Part shown: one piece after another, positions 19,862 to 29,135 of the stretch
How the letters are laid out: each line of letters opens with the position of its first letter
Position numbering within the stretch: the first letter of the stretch is position 1
Assembly (NCBI RefSeq): GCF_014117425.1
Contig: NZ_CP059725.1
Span: 2,542,001 to 2,606,000, forward strand
Reading direction: 5' to 3'
Origin: Bartonella sp. HY038
GTDB taxonomy: Bacteria; Pseudomonadota; Alphaproteobacteria; Rhizobiales; Rhizobiaceae
Length of the DNA: 64,000 nucleotides
Notes under the pieces: model-generated
What the model was told of the DNA's origin: nothing
Seen by the model: the letters and a program-made list of their open reading frames with translations, nothing else
Database searches by the model: none
Position numbers and translations under genes: made by a program

Positions 19862-20779
19862 TCAACGAATCTGGATTGGTACAGTAAGGCTTCCACCACC
19901 TTTTGGTGGCGTTGGTATTGGTGATGCCATTTGAACCACTTTCAAAGCAATTTCATTAACCCGATCATTACCTGATGAGCGACTAATACGAGTTGATGTC
20001 ACCCTTCCTGATGCATCATAGGAAAATTGAACCATTGCAATACCGGTTAAACCACCGGCTTGACGCCTTACGCGGTTAGCCATGCTGCGCAATTTAACCT
20101 GCACTTTGCCTTTCCAGTCATTAAAGAGTTTTCCACCTAGACCGTCAGTTGTACTGGTGCGTGGTGCGGCAAAAGTTGAACCTTGTTTTGCATCAACTAT
20201 TGGTGCCGCCGCTTTTTGGTTGCGGTCGGCCCTTTGTGCCTGCCTTTTTGGCGGTGGTGTTTTTTTACGCTCTGGCCTTTCAACCTTTTTAGGTTCCGGC
20301 TTTTCAGGCTTTGGTGTTGGTTTTACCTTTTCTTCTTTAGGCTCTTCCTTTGGCTCTTCCTTTTTTATCTCTTCCACCATATCGGATGGCGGCGTCACTA
20401 CAGGATCAGGCTTCACGTCTTCAACAACGGGCTCAGGTTCGGGAAGTGGTTCTGGTTCAGGCTCTGGCTCCTCTTCGGGATTTTCCTCAACTTCAGGTTC
20501 ATTAACCTGTGTTTCGGCCTGTACCTCTTCAGACAAGTTTGGACTATCCGGCGCGGTTACTTCTTCTGCAAAAACTAACATTAAAGCAGGAGGCGCCCCC
20601 GCCAGACGATCTGGCTCATTACCAAAGCGATAAAGTGCAACGGCTGCAGCAATATAAAAAAACGTGACAAAAATCGCCGCACCACCCCATAATAGACATT
20701 TATGCCACCATGGGGCTGCTGGTAGAATAAAGGGGGACTGCTTTTGCCCTGAACTGTCCTGTCCTATATTTCCCTGCAT
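19862..20779 (-). CDS. tonB: TonB energy transducer
   Basis: TonB couples the proton-motive force harvested by ExbBD to outer-membrane receptors. The 305-residue product has a short cytoplasmic N-terminus and one membrane anchor (about 27-52). A long Glu/Pro and Lys/Pro spacer (about 85-190) contains repeats of EPEPEP and 'KPTPKPEKPEPKK'. The globular TonB C-terminal domain (about 212-305) includes 'GLTGIAMVQFSYDASGRV' and 'RSSGNDRVNEIALKVV', ending 'GGGSLTVPIQIR'. It is the last gene of the exbB-exbD cluster, 260 bases after a second TonB-like gene. Confidence 0.92.
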   Translation of the reverse strand: MQGNIGQDSSGQKQSPFILPAAPWWHKCLLWGGAAIFVTFFYIAAAVALYRFGNEPDRLAGAPPALMLVFAEEVTAPDSPNLSEEVQAETQVNEPEVEENPEEEPEPEPEPLPEPEPVVEDVKPDPVVTPPSDMVEEIKKEEPKEEPKEEKVKPTPKPEKPEPKKVERPERKKTPPPKRQAQRADRNQKAAAPIVDAKQGSTFAAPRTSTTDGLGGKLFNDWKGKVQVKLRSMANRVRRQAGGLTGIAMVQFSYDASGRVTSTRISRSSGNDRVNEIALKVVQMASPIPTPPKGGGSLTVPIQIR

Positions 20780-21041
20780 TGTTTCAACTCCTAATTGGAA
20801 AGCTGCAAAAACCGCCGCCCTATTTTCTCACTTCAATTTACATAACTTTTGCAATGCTTTTATTCGTAAAGCTTTTATTGCCACATACTTAAATTTCACA
20901 AAAAAACATCATATTTTGCTAAAATCTGCTATTTCTGAAATTTGCAAGAATGTCGTAAATGATATTATCTTCAACAGATGAGGTATTTACCCACTTAACA
21001 AATTCTACATATTTTCTTGATGAGCAAATGCGATGATCATT

Positions 21042-21611
21042 TTAAGATGTTGGATCTGTCTTGATTTTATCATCAATCATCTCATCATCGGTTGGCTTTT
21101 TTTCTGATTTTGGAAAACTAATCGGAACGGTGAGAGTTCCGCCGCCATTGATTGGTTTTGGTATAGTAGCCATCTTTTGAAACATGGTTACCGCGTATTG
21201 ATCAAGTTTTTCATTCCCTGAAGGGCGCTTAACTTCAACGCTAGTGATTGTGCCCTCGTCATCATATTTAAAACTGATAAGAACCACACCACCCTCAGTT
21301 CCTTCAATCTCAGGCATGCTTTGGCTAAATCTTTTAATCCTAACCTGTACGCGACCTTTCCAGTCTATATTATTCTTGTCAAAATATCGTTGGGCCGCAA
21401 AACCCTCTTTATCGAATGGCTTATTTGGCTTTACCGATATCACTGGCGGTGAAGCTGGCAATGCTGTAGATTGATTAACTTCACTTTGGTGGCTTGCGTC
21501 ATCATTTACAAGATGTTGGTTATCACTTGTTGGGTTTTGTACTTCTGCAAATGCAGAATGTAAGGGCAGCAAAAGCAAAAAAGATAAAAACACAGTCAAT
21601 GACTTTATCAT
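21042..21611 (-). CDS. Secreted TonB-C-domain protein
   Basis: The C-terminal half ('WKGRVQVRIKRFSQSMPEIEGTEGGVVLISFKYDDEGTITSVEVKRPSGNEKLDQYAV', then 'GGGTLTVPISF') is clearly paralogous to that of the neighbouring TonB. The N-terminus from ATG 21611 is a cleavable Sec signal ('FLSFLLLLPLHSAFA', cut before Glu), with AGGT upstream. It also lacks the long Pro-rich spacer. The longest frame reaches 21767 inside the exbD tail, and ATG 21647 is an alternative start. A TonB domain without an inner-membrane anchor cannot transmit force in the usual way, so it may be a periplasmic regulator, or the signal may act as an uncleaved anchor. Confidence 0.75.
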   Translation of the reverse strand: MIKSLTVFLSFLLLLPLHSAFAEVQNPTSDNQHLVNDDASHQSEVNQSTALPASPPVISVKPNKPFDKEGFAAQRYFDKNNIDWKGRVQVRIKRFSQSMPEIEGTEGGVVLISFKYDDEGTITSVEVKRPSGNEKLDQYAVTMFQKMATIPKPINGGGTLTVPISFPKSEKKPTDDEMIDDKIKTDPTS

Positions 21612-21678
21612 TTTTATACCTATTTTAAATTTTGCATTTTCTGCCATCTTTAAATTTCCAATATATTTTAAGCGCTTT

Positions 21679-21732
21679 TCATTGCGCCGCAGGTGGTCAT
21701 TGCGCAGCAGGTGGTCATTGTGCAGCAGGCGG
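21679..21732 (-). repeat. Three tandem 18-bp repeats at the exbD stop codon
   Basis: Copies at 21679-21696, 21697-21714 and 21715-21732 differ from the middle copy by one or two bases. On the minus strand each reads Pro-Pro-Ala-Ala-Gln-stop in the exbD frame, so the end of exbD has been copied twice downstream together with its stop codon. Confidence 0.85.
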
Positions 21733-22155
21733 AGCAGAGGGAGACACCTCAAGCCCAACAAGCCCAATGCTAAAATATCCAGCCGCGCGCAGTGAATTGA
21801 ATAAATCCATCATTGCACCATAATTAACATTTGTATCACCACGAATGAAAATCTTGGTTTCCTTATTATTTTCACTTTGCCTATCTAGTTCAGCAGCAAG
21901 ATTTTCTAGGTTTACCGTAACATCGCCAACAAAAAGCGACTTATCTTGCTGAAGCGATAGATAGATTGGCTTATCTTCTGGCGGCTGAGCCTGCGTTGTA
22001 GATGCCGGCAATTTTACCGGAATATCGCTAGTTGCCAAAGGTGCAGCCACCATAAAAATAATCAGCAGAACCAAAATAACATCAATGAACGGCGTCACGT
22101 TAATGTCATGGTTAAGATCTAGTTCGTCACCAATTTCACCGAGTTTTGCAGCCAT
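21715..22155 (-). CDS. exbD: ExbD biopolymer transport protein
   Basis: This 146-residue component of the ExbB-ExbD-TonB motor has a single membrane helix (about 24-42) with the proton-path aspartate in 'NVTPFIDVILVLLIIFMV'. The periplasmic domain (about 60-140) includes 'FIRGDTNVNYGAMMDLFNSLRAAGY'. It begins 4 bases after exbB. Its 3' end lies in the first of three tandem 18-bp repeats. Confidence 0.95.
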   Translation of the reverse strand: MAAKLGEIGDELDLNHDINVTPFIDVILVLLIIFMVAAPLATSDIPVKLPASTTQAQPPEDKPIYLSLQQDKSLFVGDVTVNLENLAAELDRQSENNKETKIFIRGDTNVNYGAMMDLFNSLRAAGYFSIGLVGLEVSPSAPPAAQ

Positions 22156-22159
22156 TATT

Positions 22160-23389
22160 TTACTCCGCAGTTAAGGGTTGTATAGGGCGCGGCGATTTTC
22201 TTTGGGCTTCACGAAAATCAAGATCACGGCTCACAAGGCGTTCAATGCCCGTTGATGCATCGGTTACAATCTGACGATATCCAGTAATAGATTTGGCAAG
22301 ATAGTTATAAATCACAACAGCAGGAATAGCTGCAACAAGGCCAATTGCCGTTGCAAGCAATGCTTCAGCAATACCTGGCGCCACAACCGCCAAATTGGTG
22401 ACTTGAGATTTTGAAATACCGATAAATGCATTCATAATACCCCAAACAGTACCAAATAGACCAACAAAGGGGCTAATTGAACCAATGGTTGCCAAAATAG
22501 CTGAGCCACCAGCCATGCGCCGGCCTGCATGGGCTTCAATACGTGATAAAGCGGATGTTACGCGCTCTTTGACACCGCTGCTACCAGCCCCATCCACTGC
22601 ATTAATGGACATACGCACTTCATTGGCTGCGGCATTAACAAGGCGTCCACTGACATTTTTTTTATTGGCAAATTTTTCAATTGCTTCACTAAGACTATGC
22701 GAACTCACAATCTCCCGCACTGCATTACGCACTTTGGCTTTGGCAATACTAAGCTCAATCGTTTTGGCCACAAAAATAATCCAAGTGAGCAATGATGCCA
22801 TTGCAAGACCAATCATCACGGTTTTAACTACCCAGTCGGCCTGCATAAACATGCCATAAGGAGAAAGGTCATGCGGCAGCGTTGACTTATCAATGCCAAC
22901 TACGGTCTCACCTGCATTGATAGGCGGCAGCGGCTGGGCAGGTAGATTACCAGTACCTTGAGCTGTTTCACTATTTTGCGGATTGTTTATAGCTGGTGCC
23001 GTGGCATCTTGAGGAGCCGAATTTGCTGGGGCATTATTTGGGCTTGCAGGTACTTGGTTTGCAGGGGCTTGATTAGCACTTGGCGTATTAGCTGAGCTAT
23101 TGTCACCATTGGCAGTTGTTGCAGGTACGATCACCGTGCCATTTGTTGGCGGAGTACTGGTCGCTTGCGCCCCATTTCCAGTTTGTGCAGTTGGTGTTGG
23201 CTGCAATACTGGTGCTTGCTGAAGAGGCGCTGTATTGGTTTGAGAATCAATTGCTTGATTAGGTACTGATAAAGCCCCCTCACCTTGAACTGGTTGTGTG
23301 GGCGCATTTTGTGCATGGCTATTGCCTGCCATTACCAATAATATGCCTAGTGTGCCCACAACTTGCTTTATTAAGCCACTCATCATCAT
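22160..23389 (-). CDS. exbB: ExbB proton channel protein with long periplasmic extension
   Basis: This is the MotA/TolQ/ExbB-family proton channel of the TonB system. The signal peptide 'LGILLVMAGNSHA' is followed by about 125 residues rich in Pro, Gln, Asn, Thr and Ala. The channel domain begins near residue 170, with helices around 180-200, 305-325 and 350-370. The conserved region is 'GRRMAGGSAILATIGSISPFVGLFGTVWGIMNAFIGI'. Three ATGs in a row lie at 23389, 23386 and 23383. AAGAGG is best spaced for the last, and the upstream frame to 23407 lacks support. The extension is longer than in enterobacterial ExbB but typical of rhizobial forms. Confidence 0.93.
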   Translation of the reverse strand: MMMSGLIKQVVGTLGILLVMAGNSHAQNAPTQPVQGEGALSVPNQAIDSQTNTAPLQQAPVLQPTPTAQTGNGAQATSTPPTNGTVIVPATTANGDNSSANTPSANQAPANQVPASPNNAPANSAPQDATAPAINNPQNSETAQGTGNLPAQPLPPINAGETVVGIDKSTLPHDLSPYGMFMQADWVVKTVMIGLAMASLLTWIIFVAKTIELSIAKAKVRNAVREIVSSHSLSEAIEKFANKKNVSGRLVNAAANEVRMSINAVDGAGSSGVKERVTSALSRIEAHAGRRMAGGSAILATIGSISPFVGLFGTVWGIMNAFIGISKSQVTNLAVVAPGIAEALLATAIGLVAAIPAVVIYNYLAKSITGYRQIVTDASTGIERLVSRDLDFREAQRKSPRPIQPLTAE

Positions 23390-23969
23390 GCCTCTTACAC
23401 ATCTCAAATATAATAGGAAATTTTTGGCTATTCTTACCCTTTAATAATATGATAAATCAAGTCATGTTTAATAAAAACAGCGAAAAACTCCACCAACAGC
23501 TTTATTTTATGGTTTTATGCACTATTTAACACCATTTCTTATGGCTGATATTTAGCATAGGTTGGAAGGATACCAAACAAGGGCTTATTAATGCAGCGAT
23601 ATTTTAATATAATCTAAAATCGTATATTTTTTGGAATCGCTCACCTATCTTAATTATACTATATCAACGGCGATAAAACTTAAAAATTACGCCGGCTAAC
23701 TTAATTCAAGGTTTTGCCTAATAAGATTTGCTTAACACCAACAGAATCGCCGCTTAACCTAAGACGACGATCTTGCCCCAAATAAAAGCGCCATCACCAA
23801 AAGGAGGCTCAATATACAGAATTTTGGTGCGGATTATTGTTCATTAAGGCTGAATTTTGACGTTGTGGCTAAAATATGATTAGACTTATACGTCATAATA
23901 CAGTAACGACTGGCGGCTAAAAATTAAGCGATAATATACGAATATCACAATGTAATTGATTGGGTTTGC
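23390..23969. other. Intergenic region between exbB and the ABC importer
   Basis: This is the divergent region between the minus-strand exb cluster and the plus-strand transporter. It must hold both promoters. No convincing iron-box palindrome and no gene were recognised in it. Confidence 0.5.
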
Positions 23970-24950
23970 ATGTCTGAAATTATCTTTGAGCAAATTTCGC
24001 GCCAGTGGGGTGGTGTTGGCGGTGTTGATAATGTCAGCTTTAGCGTTGAAAAGGGCGATTTCTTGGTTCTTCTTGGGCCATCAGGTTGCGGTAAGTCAAC
24101 AACATTGCGTTTGCTTGCTGGTCTTGAAACTAGCGATTCTGGTAAAATTTTCATAGCGGGTCGCGATGTTACGCGTTTACCGCCAAAAGACCGCAAACTT
24201 TCAATGGTTTTCCAGTCTTATGCACTTTTTCCTCATCTTAATGTTGCAGAAAATATTGTTTACGGCCTAAAGGTCCGCGGTGTTGGACGCGCTGAACGCG
24301 ATGAACGTTTGAAAAAAGTTGCACAAATTGTTGGCCTTAGCCATTTGTTGGATCGTAAATCAGGGCAATTATCTGGTGGACAAAAGCAACGTGTAGCATT
24401 AGGACGCGCGATTATAGCTGAAGCTGCCGTTTGCTTAATGGATGAACCGCTTTCTAATCTTGATGCAAAATTGCGCCATGAAATGCGCACCGAAATTCGA
24501 TCCTTGCAACAACGCCTTGGCATGACAATGGTCTATGTTACCCATGACCAAACCGAAGCTATGACGATGGCTGACCAAGTTGTGTTGATGAATAATGGCA
24601 AGATTGAGCAAAAGGGCGCGCCCCATGAGCTTTATCAATGCCCAACATCAACCTTTGCCGCGCGTTTTGTTGGCATGCCACCAATGAATCTTATTGAATA
24701 TGAAAATCATATTATTGGTATTCGCCCTGAAGATGCGCGAATTGATACCAATAATGGTCCTTTAAAAGGTAGCGTTAAATCTGTAGAATATTTGGGTGCA
24801 GATAGCATCATTGTTGCAGATATTGCCGGACAAACTGTTTTGGTTCGTGAAGCTGGCTTTTCAAACGTAAAACCCCAAAGTGAGGTTTACATCACTTGGG
24901 ACAGTGAAGCAGCTCACCATTTTAACTTACAAACTGGTATGCGCCAATAG
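23970..24950 (+). CDS. ABC importer ATPase, UgpC/MalK type
   Basis: This is the ATP-binding subunit of a CUT1-type importer. It has Walker A 'GPSGCGKST' (36-44), Q-loop 'FQSYALFPHL', signature 'LSGGQ' (134-138), Walker B 'CLMDEP' (155-160) and the switch His in 'YVTHDQTEAMTMAD'. The C-terminal TOBE/OB region (about 235-326) contains 'IIGIRPEDA'. At 326 residues it is somewhat shorter than MalK. It leads an operon with a binding protein, two permeases and an inositol-phosphatase-family enzyme. The substrate cannot be read from the ATPase. Confidence 0.93.
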   Translation: MSEIIFEQISRQWGGVGGVDNVSFSVEKGDFLVLLGPSGCGKSTTLRLLAGLETSDSGKIFIAGRDVTRLPPKDRKLSMVFQSYALFPHLNVAENIVYGLKVRGVGRAERDERLKKVAQIVGLSHLLDRKSGQLSGGQKQRVALGRAIIAEAAVCLMDEPLSNLDAKLRHEMRTEIRSLQQRLGMTMVYVTHDQTEAMTMADQVVLMNNGKIEQKGAPHELYQCPTSTFAARFVGMPPMNLIEYENHIIGIRPEDARIDTNNGPLKGSVKSVEYLGADSIIVADIAGQTVLVREAGFSNVKPQSEVYITWDSEAAHHFNLQTGMRQ

Positions 24951-25062
24951 ATATTCTGTTGGCAAAATCCGATTAATCAAGGTTTAGATAACACCGATAA
25001 AAGATAATCTTTACACTTGAAGTGCCTAATATCACTTGGATTTATCATCATTGAGGGAAAAA

Positions 25063-26340
25063 ATGAACTTTGTACAAAAAATATGCGCCGCGGCGGTCCT
25101 AGGTTGGTCGGCATTTGGCTTTACACCTGCTCAATCCACTGAGCTTACCATGTATTATCCAGTTGCCGTGGGTGGTCCGCTCACCAATGTTATGGATGAT
25201 TTTGTAAAACGCTTTGAAAAAGAAAACCCAGACATTAAAATCAATGCGGTTTATTCAGGCAACTATTTTGAAACCATGACCAAAGTCATGACAGTGGTTA
25301 AGGGCGGGCAACCGCCGCAATTATCGGTTCTTTTGTCAACCGACGTATTCACCTTGCTTGAAGAAGATGCAATCGTGCCATTTGATGACATTAGTGGTGA
25401 AGATAGCAAGGATTGGTTTGATAAATTCTATCCTGCTTTTATGGCCAATGGCAATATTGATGGCAAAACCTGGAGCATTCCTTTCCAACGTTCAACTATT
25501 GTTCTTTATTATAATAAAGACGCTTTCCGTGAAGTTGGTCTTGATCCAGAACAGCCACCAAAAACTTGGGATGAAATGACTGAATATGCCCAAAAGCTAG
25601 TTAAAAAAGATAATTCTGGCAATGTAACCCGTTGGGGCGTCAAAATTCCAAGCACATTCGGTTATTGGATGTTACAAGCCTTGGCCATTGAAAATGATCA
25701 TGAATTGATGAATAAGAATGGCAACGAAGTTTACTTTAACGACAACAAAACCGTTGAAGCTTTAAATTATTGGTTAGACCTTTCAAAGACCTATAATGCT
25801 AGCCCTAAAGGCAATATTGAATGGGGAACATTGCGCAGCGATTTTCTTGAGCAAAATACTGCAATGATGTGGCATACAACCGGTAATCTTACCGCAGTGA
25901 AAGAAGGCGCAAAGTTTGATTTTGGCGTTGCAATGCTACCAGAAAAAGTAAGACGCGGCTCACCAACTGGTGGCGGCAACTTCTATGTATTTAAAAAAGC
26001 TAGCCCAGAACAACAAGCCGCGGCTGTAAAATTCATCAAATGGATGACTACACCAGAGCGTGCTGCCGAATGGAGCATGAAATCTGGTTATGTTGCAACC
26101 CGTCCTGATGCTTATGACACAAAAGAGCTAAAGGCCTATAGCGAAGAGTTTCCTGTAACCCTTGTTGCTCGTGATCAACTGGCCTATGCAGTGCCTGAAC
26201 TTTCAGTTTACGAAAATGGTCGCATTTATAAAATCATTAACGATGCCATTCAGGCTGTGTTAACTGGTAATCAAAGCGCAAAAGACGGGCTTGATAAGGC
26301 ACAAAGCCAAGCAGAGCGCATCCTTAAACCCTATAAATAA
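25063..26340 (+). CDS. ABC importer substrate-binding protein, UgpB-like
   Basis: This 425-residue periplasmic binding protein has a signal peptide (about 1-26, ending 'GFTPAQS'). 'GGPLTNVMDDFVKRFEKENPDIKINAVYSGNYFETMTKV' and the end 'LSVYENGRIYKIINDAIQAVLTG' resemble UgpB and related sugar-phosphate binding proteins. The frame opens at 25036, but the ATG at 25063 sits right behind GAGGGAAAAA and starts the signal peptide. Glycerol-3-phosphate or a glycerophosphodiester is a plausible ligand, supported only by similarity. Confidence 0.9.
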   Translation: MNFVQKICAAAVLGWSAFGFTPAQSTELTMYYPVAVGGPLTNVMDDFVKRFEKENPDIKINAVYSGNYFETMTKVMTVVKGGQPPQLSVLLSTDVFTLLEEDAIVPFDDISGEDSKDWFDKFYPAFMANGNIDGKTWSIPFQRSTIVLYYNKDAFREVGLDPEQPPKTWDEMTEYAQKLVKKDNSGNVTRWGVKIPSTFGYWMLQALAIENDHELMNKNGNEVYFNDNKTVEALNYWLDLSKTYNASPKGNIEWGTLRSDFLEQNTAMMWHTTGNLTAVKEGAKFDFGVAMLPEKVRRGSPTGGGNFYVFKKASPEQQAAAVKFIKWMTTPERAAEWSMKSGYVATRPDAYDTKELKAYSEEFPVTLVARDQLAYAVPELSVYENGRIYKIINDAIQAVLTGNQSAKDGLDKAQSQAERILKPYK

Positions 26341-26379
26341 GTCATTTTCAAAATGATCAAATATTATTGATATTCTAAC

Positions 26380-26416
26380 AAAAATGTGGCTGGACATAAG
26401 CGCCAGCCGCATTTTT
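26380..26416 (+). terminator. Intra-operon hairpin after the binding-protein gene
   Basis: AAAAATGTGGCTGG pairs with CCAGCCGCATTTTT (one mismatch), with a T run. It stands between the binding-protein gene and the first permease gene. Such hairpins commonly protect or attenuate so that more binding protein than permease is made. Confidence 0.7.
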
Positions 26417-26434
26417 AAAATGAAGTAGAACAAT

Positions 26435-27325
26435 ATGTCAGTTTCGCGCAAGCCGATTAGTTGGAAAGAAAACATAAATGCATGGTTGCTTATAACACCA
26501 GCGATGCTTTTACTTGTGACCTTTACCTATTATCCAATTATCGCAACATTTATTTCCAGTTTCTTTTCGCAAAGCCGTTCCAAAGGCAGTTATTTTTCGG
26601 GTATGGAAAATTATCATACCATGATGAATGACGGTATTTTTTGGCAAGTTTTTGGCAATAATATTGTTTTTGCGCTTGTTACCGTTCCTGCAAGTATTGC
26701 GCTAGCAATGATGATGGCAATTTTTGTCAATGGGAAACTAAAGGGGCGCGGTTTTATGCGCCTTGCTTATTTCACACCAACGATTTTGCCAATGATTGCG
26801 GTAGCTAATATCTGGCTGTTTTTTTATACGCCGGGCTATGGATTACTAGACCAGTTTTTACAAAGCCTTGGTTTTTCAGGTCATAACTGGTTGGGTGATC
26901 CTTCAACCGTAATGGGCTGCCTTATTGTCATGGCAATATGGAAAGAAGCCGGATTTTTTATGATTTTTTATCTGGCTGCCCTCCAAAATTTATCACCAGA
27001 ACTAAAAGAAGCTAGCGAAGTTGAAGGTGCAAGCCGCTGGTATTTTTTCCGGCGCGTTACTTTTCCATTGCTGATGCCAACCACACTTTTCGTCTCGATT
27101 AATGCGATTATCAACGCCTTTAAACTGGTAGATCATCTGGTTATCATGACTAAAGGTGGGCCAGATAATGCTAGCTCCCTTTTATTATACTATATTTATG
27201 AAAATGCGTTTTCTTATTGGGATACGCCCTATGCCGCAACATTAAGTGTAACCTTGATTATCGTGTTGGCGGTTATTGCAATTACTAAATTTGTTATTCT
27301 TGATCGCAGGACCCATTACCAATGA
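26435..27325 (+). CDS. ABC importer permease, UgpA/MalF type
   Basis: This 296-residue inner-membrane permease has about six hydrophobic segments ('WLLITPAMLLLVTFTYYPIIATF' first). The EAA coupling loop is 'ELKEASEVEGASRWYFFRRVTFPLL' (about 188-212). It follows the binding-protein gene after a hairpin, and the next permease gene overlaps its stop by 4 bases. Confidence 0.93.
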   Translation: MSVSRKPISWKENINAWLLITPAMLLLVTFTYYPIIATFISSFFSQSRSKGSYFSGMENYHTMMNDGIFWQVFGNNIVFALVTVPASIALAMMMAIFVNGKLKGRGFMRLAYFTPTILPMIAVANIWLFFYTPGYGLLDQFLQSLGFSGHNWLGDPSTVMGCLIVMAIWKEAGFFMIFYLAALQNLSPELKEASEVEGASRWYFFRRVTFPLLMPTTLFVSINAIINAFKLVDHLVIMTKGGPDNASSLLLYYIYENAFSYWDTPYAATLSVTLIIVLAVIAITKFVILDRRTHYQ

Positions 27326-28131
27326 GCCGTACAACTGAATTTCTTGAAACAATTGGCGCTTGGTTTTTGGCTCTTTTATGGATCCTACCCGTGATCTATG
27401 CCTTTTGGACAGCGTTCCATCCTAGCGAATACGCGACCCGCTTCGATTTAACCGCACCGCTTACACTTGATAATTTTAAGCATGCATGGGCACAAGCACC
27501 GTTTTTACGCTATTATTTTAATACAACCTGTCTTGTATTACTTATTTTATGCGGGCAGATCATTGTTGCAACTCTTGCTGCCTATGCATTTGCGCGGTTT
27601 AATTTCATCGGCCGCGATATTTTGTTCATTCTGGTGCTTATCCAGTTGATGATTATGCCCGATGTCCTCATTGTTGAAAATTACCGCATTGTTTCAGGTC
27701 TTGGGCTACTTGATACAATCCCTGCGATGGCGCTTCCCTATATTGCGTCAGCCTTTGGCATTTTTCTACTACGGCAAACTTTTAAAAATGTTCCCAATGA
27801 TCTTGTCGATGCGGCTAAGGTTGAGGGCACATCATCAATTGGTATTTTGCTAAAAGTTTTTGTGCCACTTGCAAAACCCACCTATATTGCTTTTGCCCTT
27901 GTTTCAGCAAGTTTCCATTGGAATAATTTTCTTTGGCCGCTTATTGTTACCAATTCAGTAGAAAGTCGCCCTTTAACCGTTGGTTTGGCAATTTTTGGCT
28001 CACCAGAAACTGGTGTCAACTGGTCAACCATCACCGCAGCAACAGTGATGACAATTGCCCCCCTATTAATTGCCTTTTTGTTGTTTCAACGCCAATTTGT
28101 GCAATCTTTTATGCATGCTGGTATAAAATAG
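27322..28131 (+). CDS. ABC importer permease, UgpE/MalG type
   Basis: This is the second permease subunit, 269 residues, with six predicted membrane helices. The EAA loop is 'NDLVDAAKVEGTSSIGILLKVFVPLAKP' (about 155-183). Its ATG overlaps the stop of the first permease gene, so the two are translationally coupled to give a heterodimeric channel. Confidence 0.93.
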   Translation: MSRTTEFLETIGAWFLALLWILPVIYAFWTAFHPSEYATRFDLTAPLTLDNFKHAWAQAPFLRYYFNTTCLVLLILCGQIIVATLAAYAFARFNFIGRDILFILVLIQLMIMPDVLIVENYRIVSGLGLLDTIPAMALPYIASAFGIFLLRQTFKNVPNDLVDAAKVEGTSSIGILLKVFVPLAKPTYIAFALVSASFHWNNFLWPLIVTNSVESRPLTVGLAIFGSPETGVNWSTITAATVMTIAPLLIAFLLFQRQFVQSFMHAGIK

Positions 28132-28188
28132 GCGTGACGATTTAATTTGTAAAAGCAATAGCAACATCAAGATTATTGGAAGACCAAG

Positions 28189-29007
28189 ATGAGCCAAGAA
28201 TTTCAAGCTTCTGATTATAACATTGTTATCGAGATAGCACGCCAAGCAGGTCAATTGGCAGCGCAACATTTTAACAATATTGGGCAACTGGAAGTCATCG
28301 AAAAGGGCCATCTTGATCTTGTTTCCATTGCCGATAAGGAAGTGGAAAATTTTATCTATGGTGAAATTGACCGCCATTTTCCTGATGATGGTATTTTTGG
28401 TGAAGAAGGCGGCGCAAAGCTAAGCAAAAATGGCCGCGTATGGATCATTGATCCCATTGATGGCACATTTAATTATTTACGCGGTAGCGGCGATTGGGCT
28501 ATTTCTATTGGCTTATTAGACGGTAAACAGTCAATTTTTGGTGTTGCAAATGCACCAATTCGTGGCGAGATGATTTATGGCGGTGTCAATTGCCCGCCAC
28601 AACTCAATAATAGACCTTTGAAAGAATTGGCAAGCCTTGATGCTAAAAAAGCCGTCATTGATATTGCTGTCCACCCTAAATGGGCACCCATTTATGAAAT
28701 GACAATGCTTGAAGAAATATTGATCCATCAAAAAATGGCCTATCGTGCAACGGGTTCCTCGGTCATTTCGCTAATGCGCGTTGCCATGGGACTAAGCGAT
28801 GGCTATATCGCGGCGGGCGTTGCATCATGGGATGTGGCTGGACTTTTACCTATTTTAACCGCTTTAGGAGCAGAAAACACCCTAAATTGGCAAGATCGCC
28901 GACTTGACCAAGAAGTAAATATTTTGGTGGGTAAAAAGGGAATTATTTCGCAATTGCAAGCACTTAAAACTATTTGCTATGCACTAGAACAACAAATTAC
29001 TAGCTAA
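28189..29007 (+). CDS. Inositol monophosphatase family enzyme
   Basis: This 272-residue cytoplasmic metal-dependent phosphatase has the metal-site motifs 'GEEGG', 'IDPIDGTFNYLRG' and 'WDVAGLLPIL'. It begins 57 bases after the importer permeases on the same strand, so it probably dephosphorylates the imported compound or a product of it. In this context a sugar or polyol phosphate is likelier than a general housekeeping substrate. Related family members include SuhB, CysQ and histidinol phosphatase, and I cannot separate these by eye. Confidence 0.88.
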   Translation: MSQEFQASDYNIVIEIARQAGQLAAQHFNNIGQLEVIEKGHLDLVSIADKEVENFIYGEIDRHFPDDGIFGEEGGAKLSKNGRVWIIDPIDGTFNYLRGSGDWAISIGLLDGKQSIFGVANAPIRGEMIYGGVNCPPQLNNRPLKELASLDAKKAVIDIAVHPKWAPIYEMTMLEEILIHQKMAYRATGSSVISLMRVAMGLSDGYIAAGVASWDVAGLLPILTALGAENTLNWQDRRLDQEVNILVGKKGIISQLQALKTICYALEQQITS

Positions 29008-29135
29008 AGACTATATTTGGCTTTTTGAAACTTTATAAAATTTACTTGATTTTTAAAAGCAAAGCGAATATTGAACCGTGAAATAACTCCGTATTGCTGC
29101 GGCTGCTGAACCTGCACAATTTTAGGAGTTAAGTC

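Noticed and set aside
20082..20633. Long plus-strand frame opposite tonB, rich in Gly/Ser/Phe
   Set aside because: It is the antisense shadow of the Glu/Pro and Lys/Pro repeats of TonB and has no ribosome binding site.
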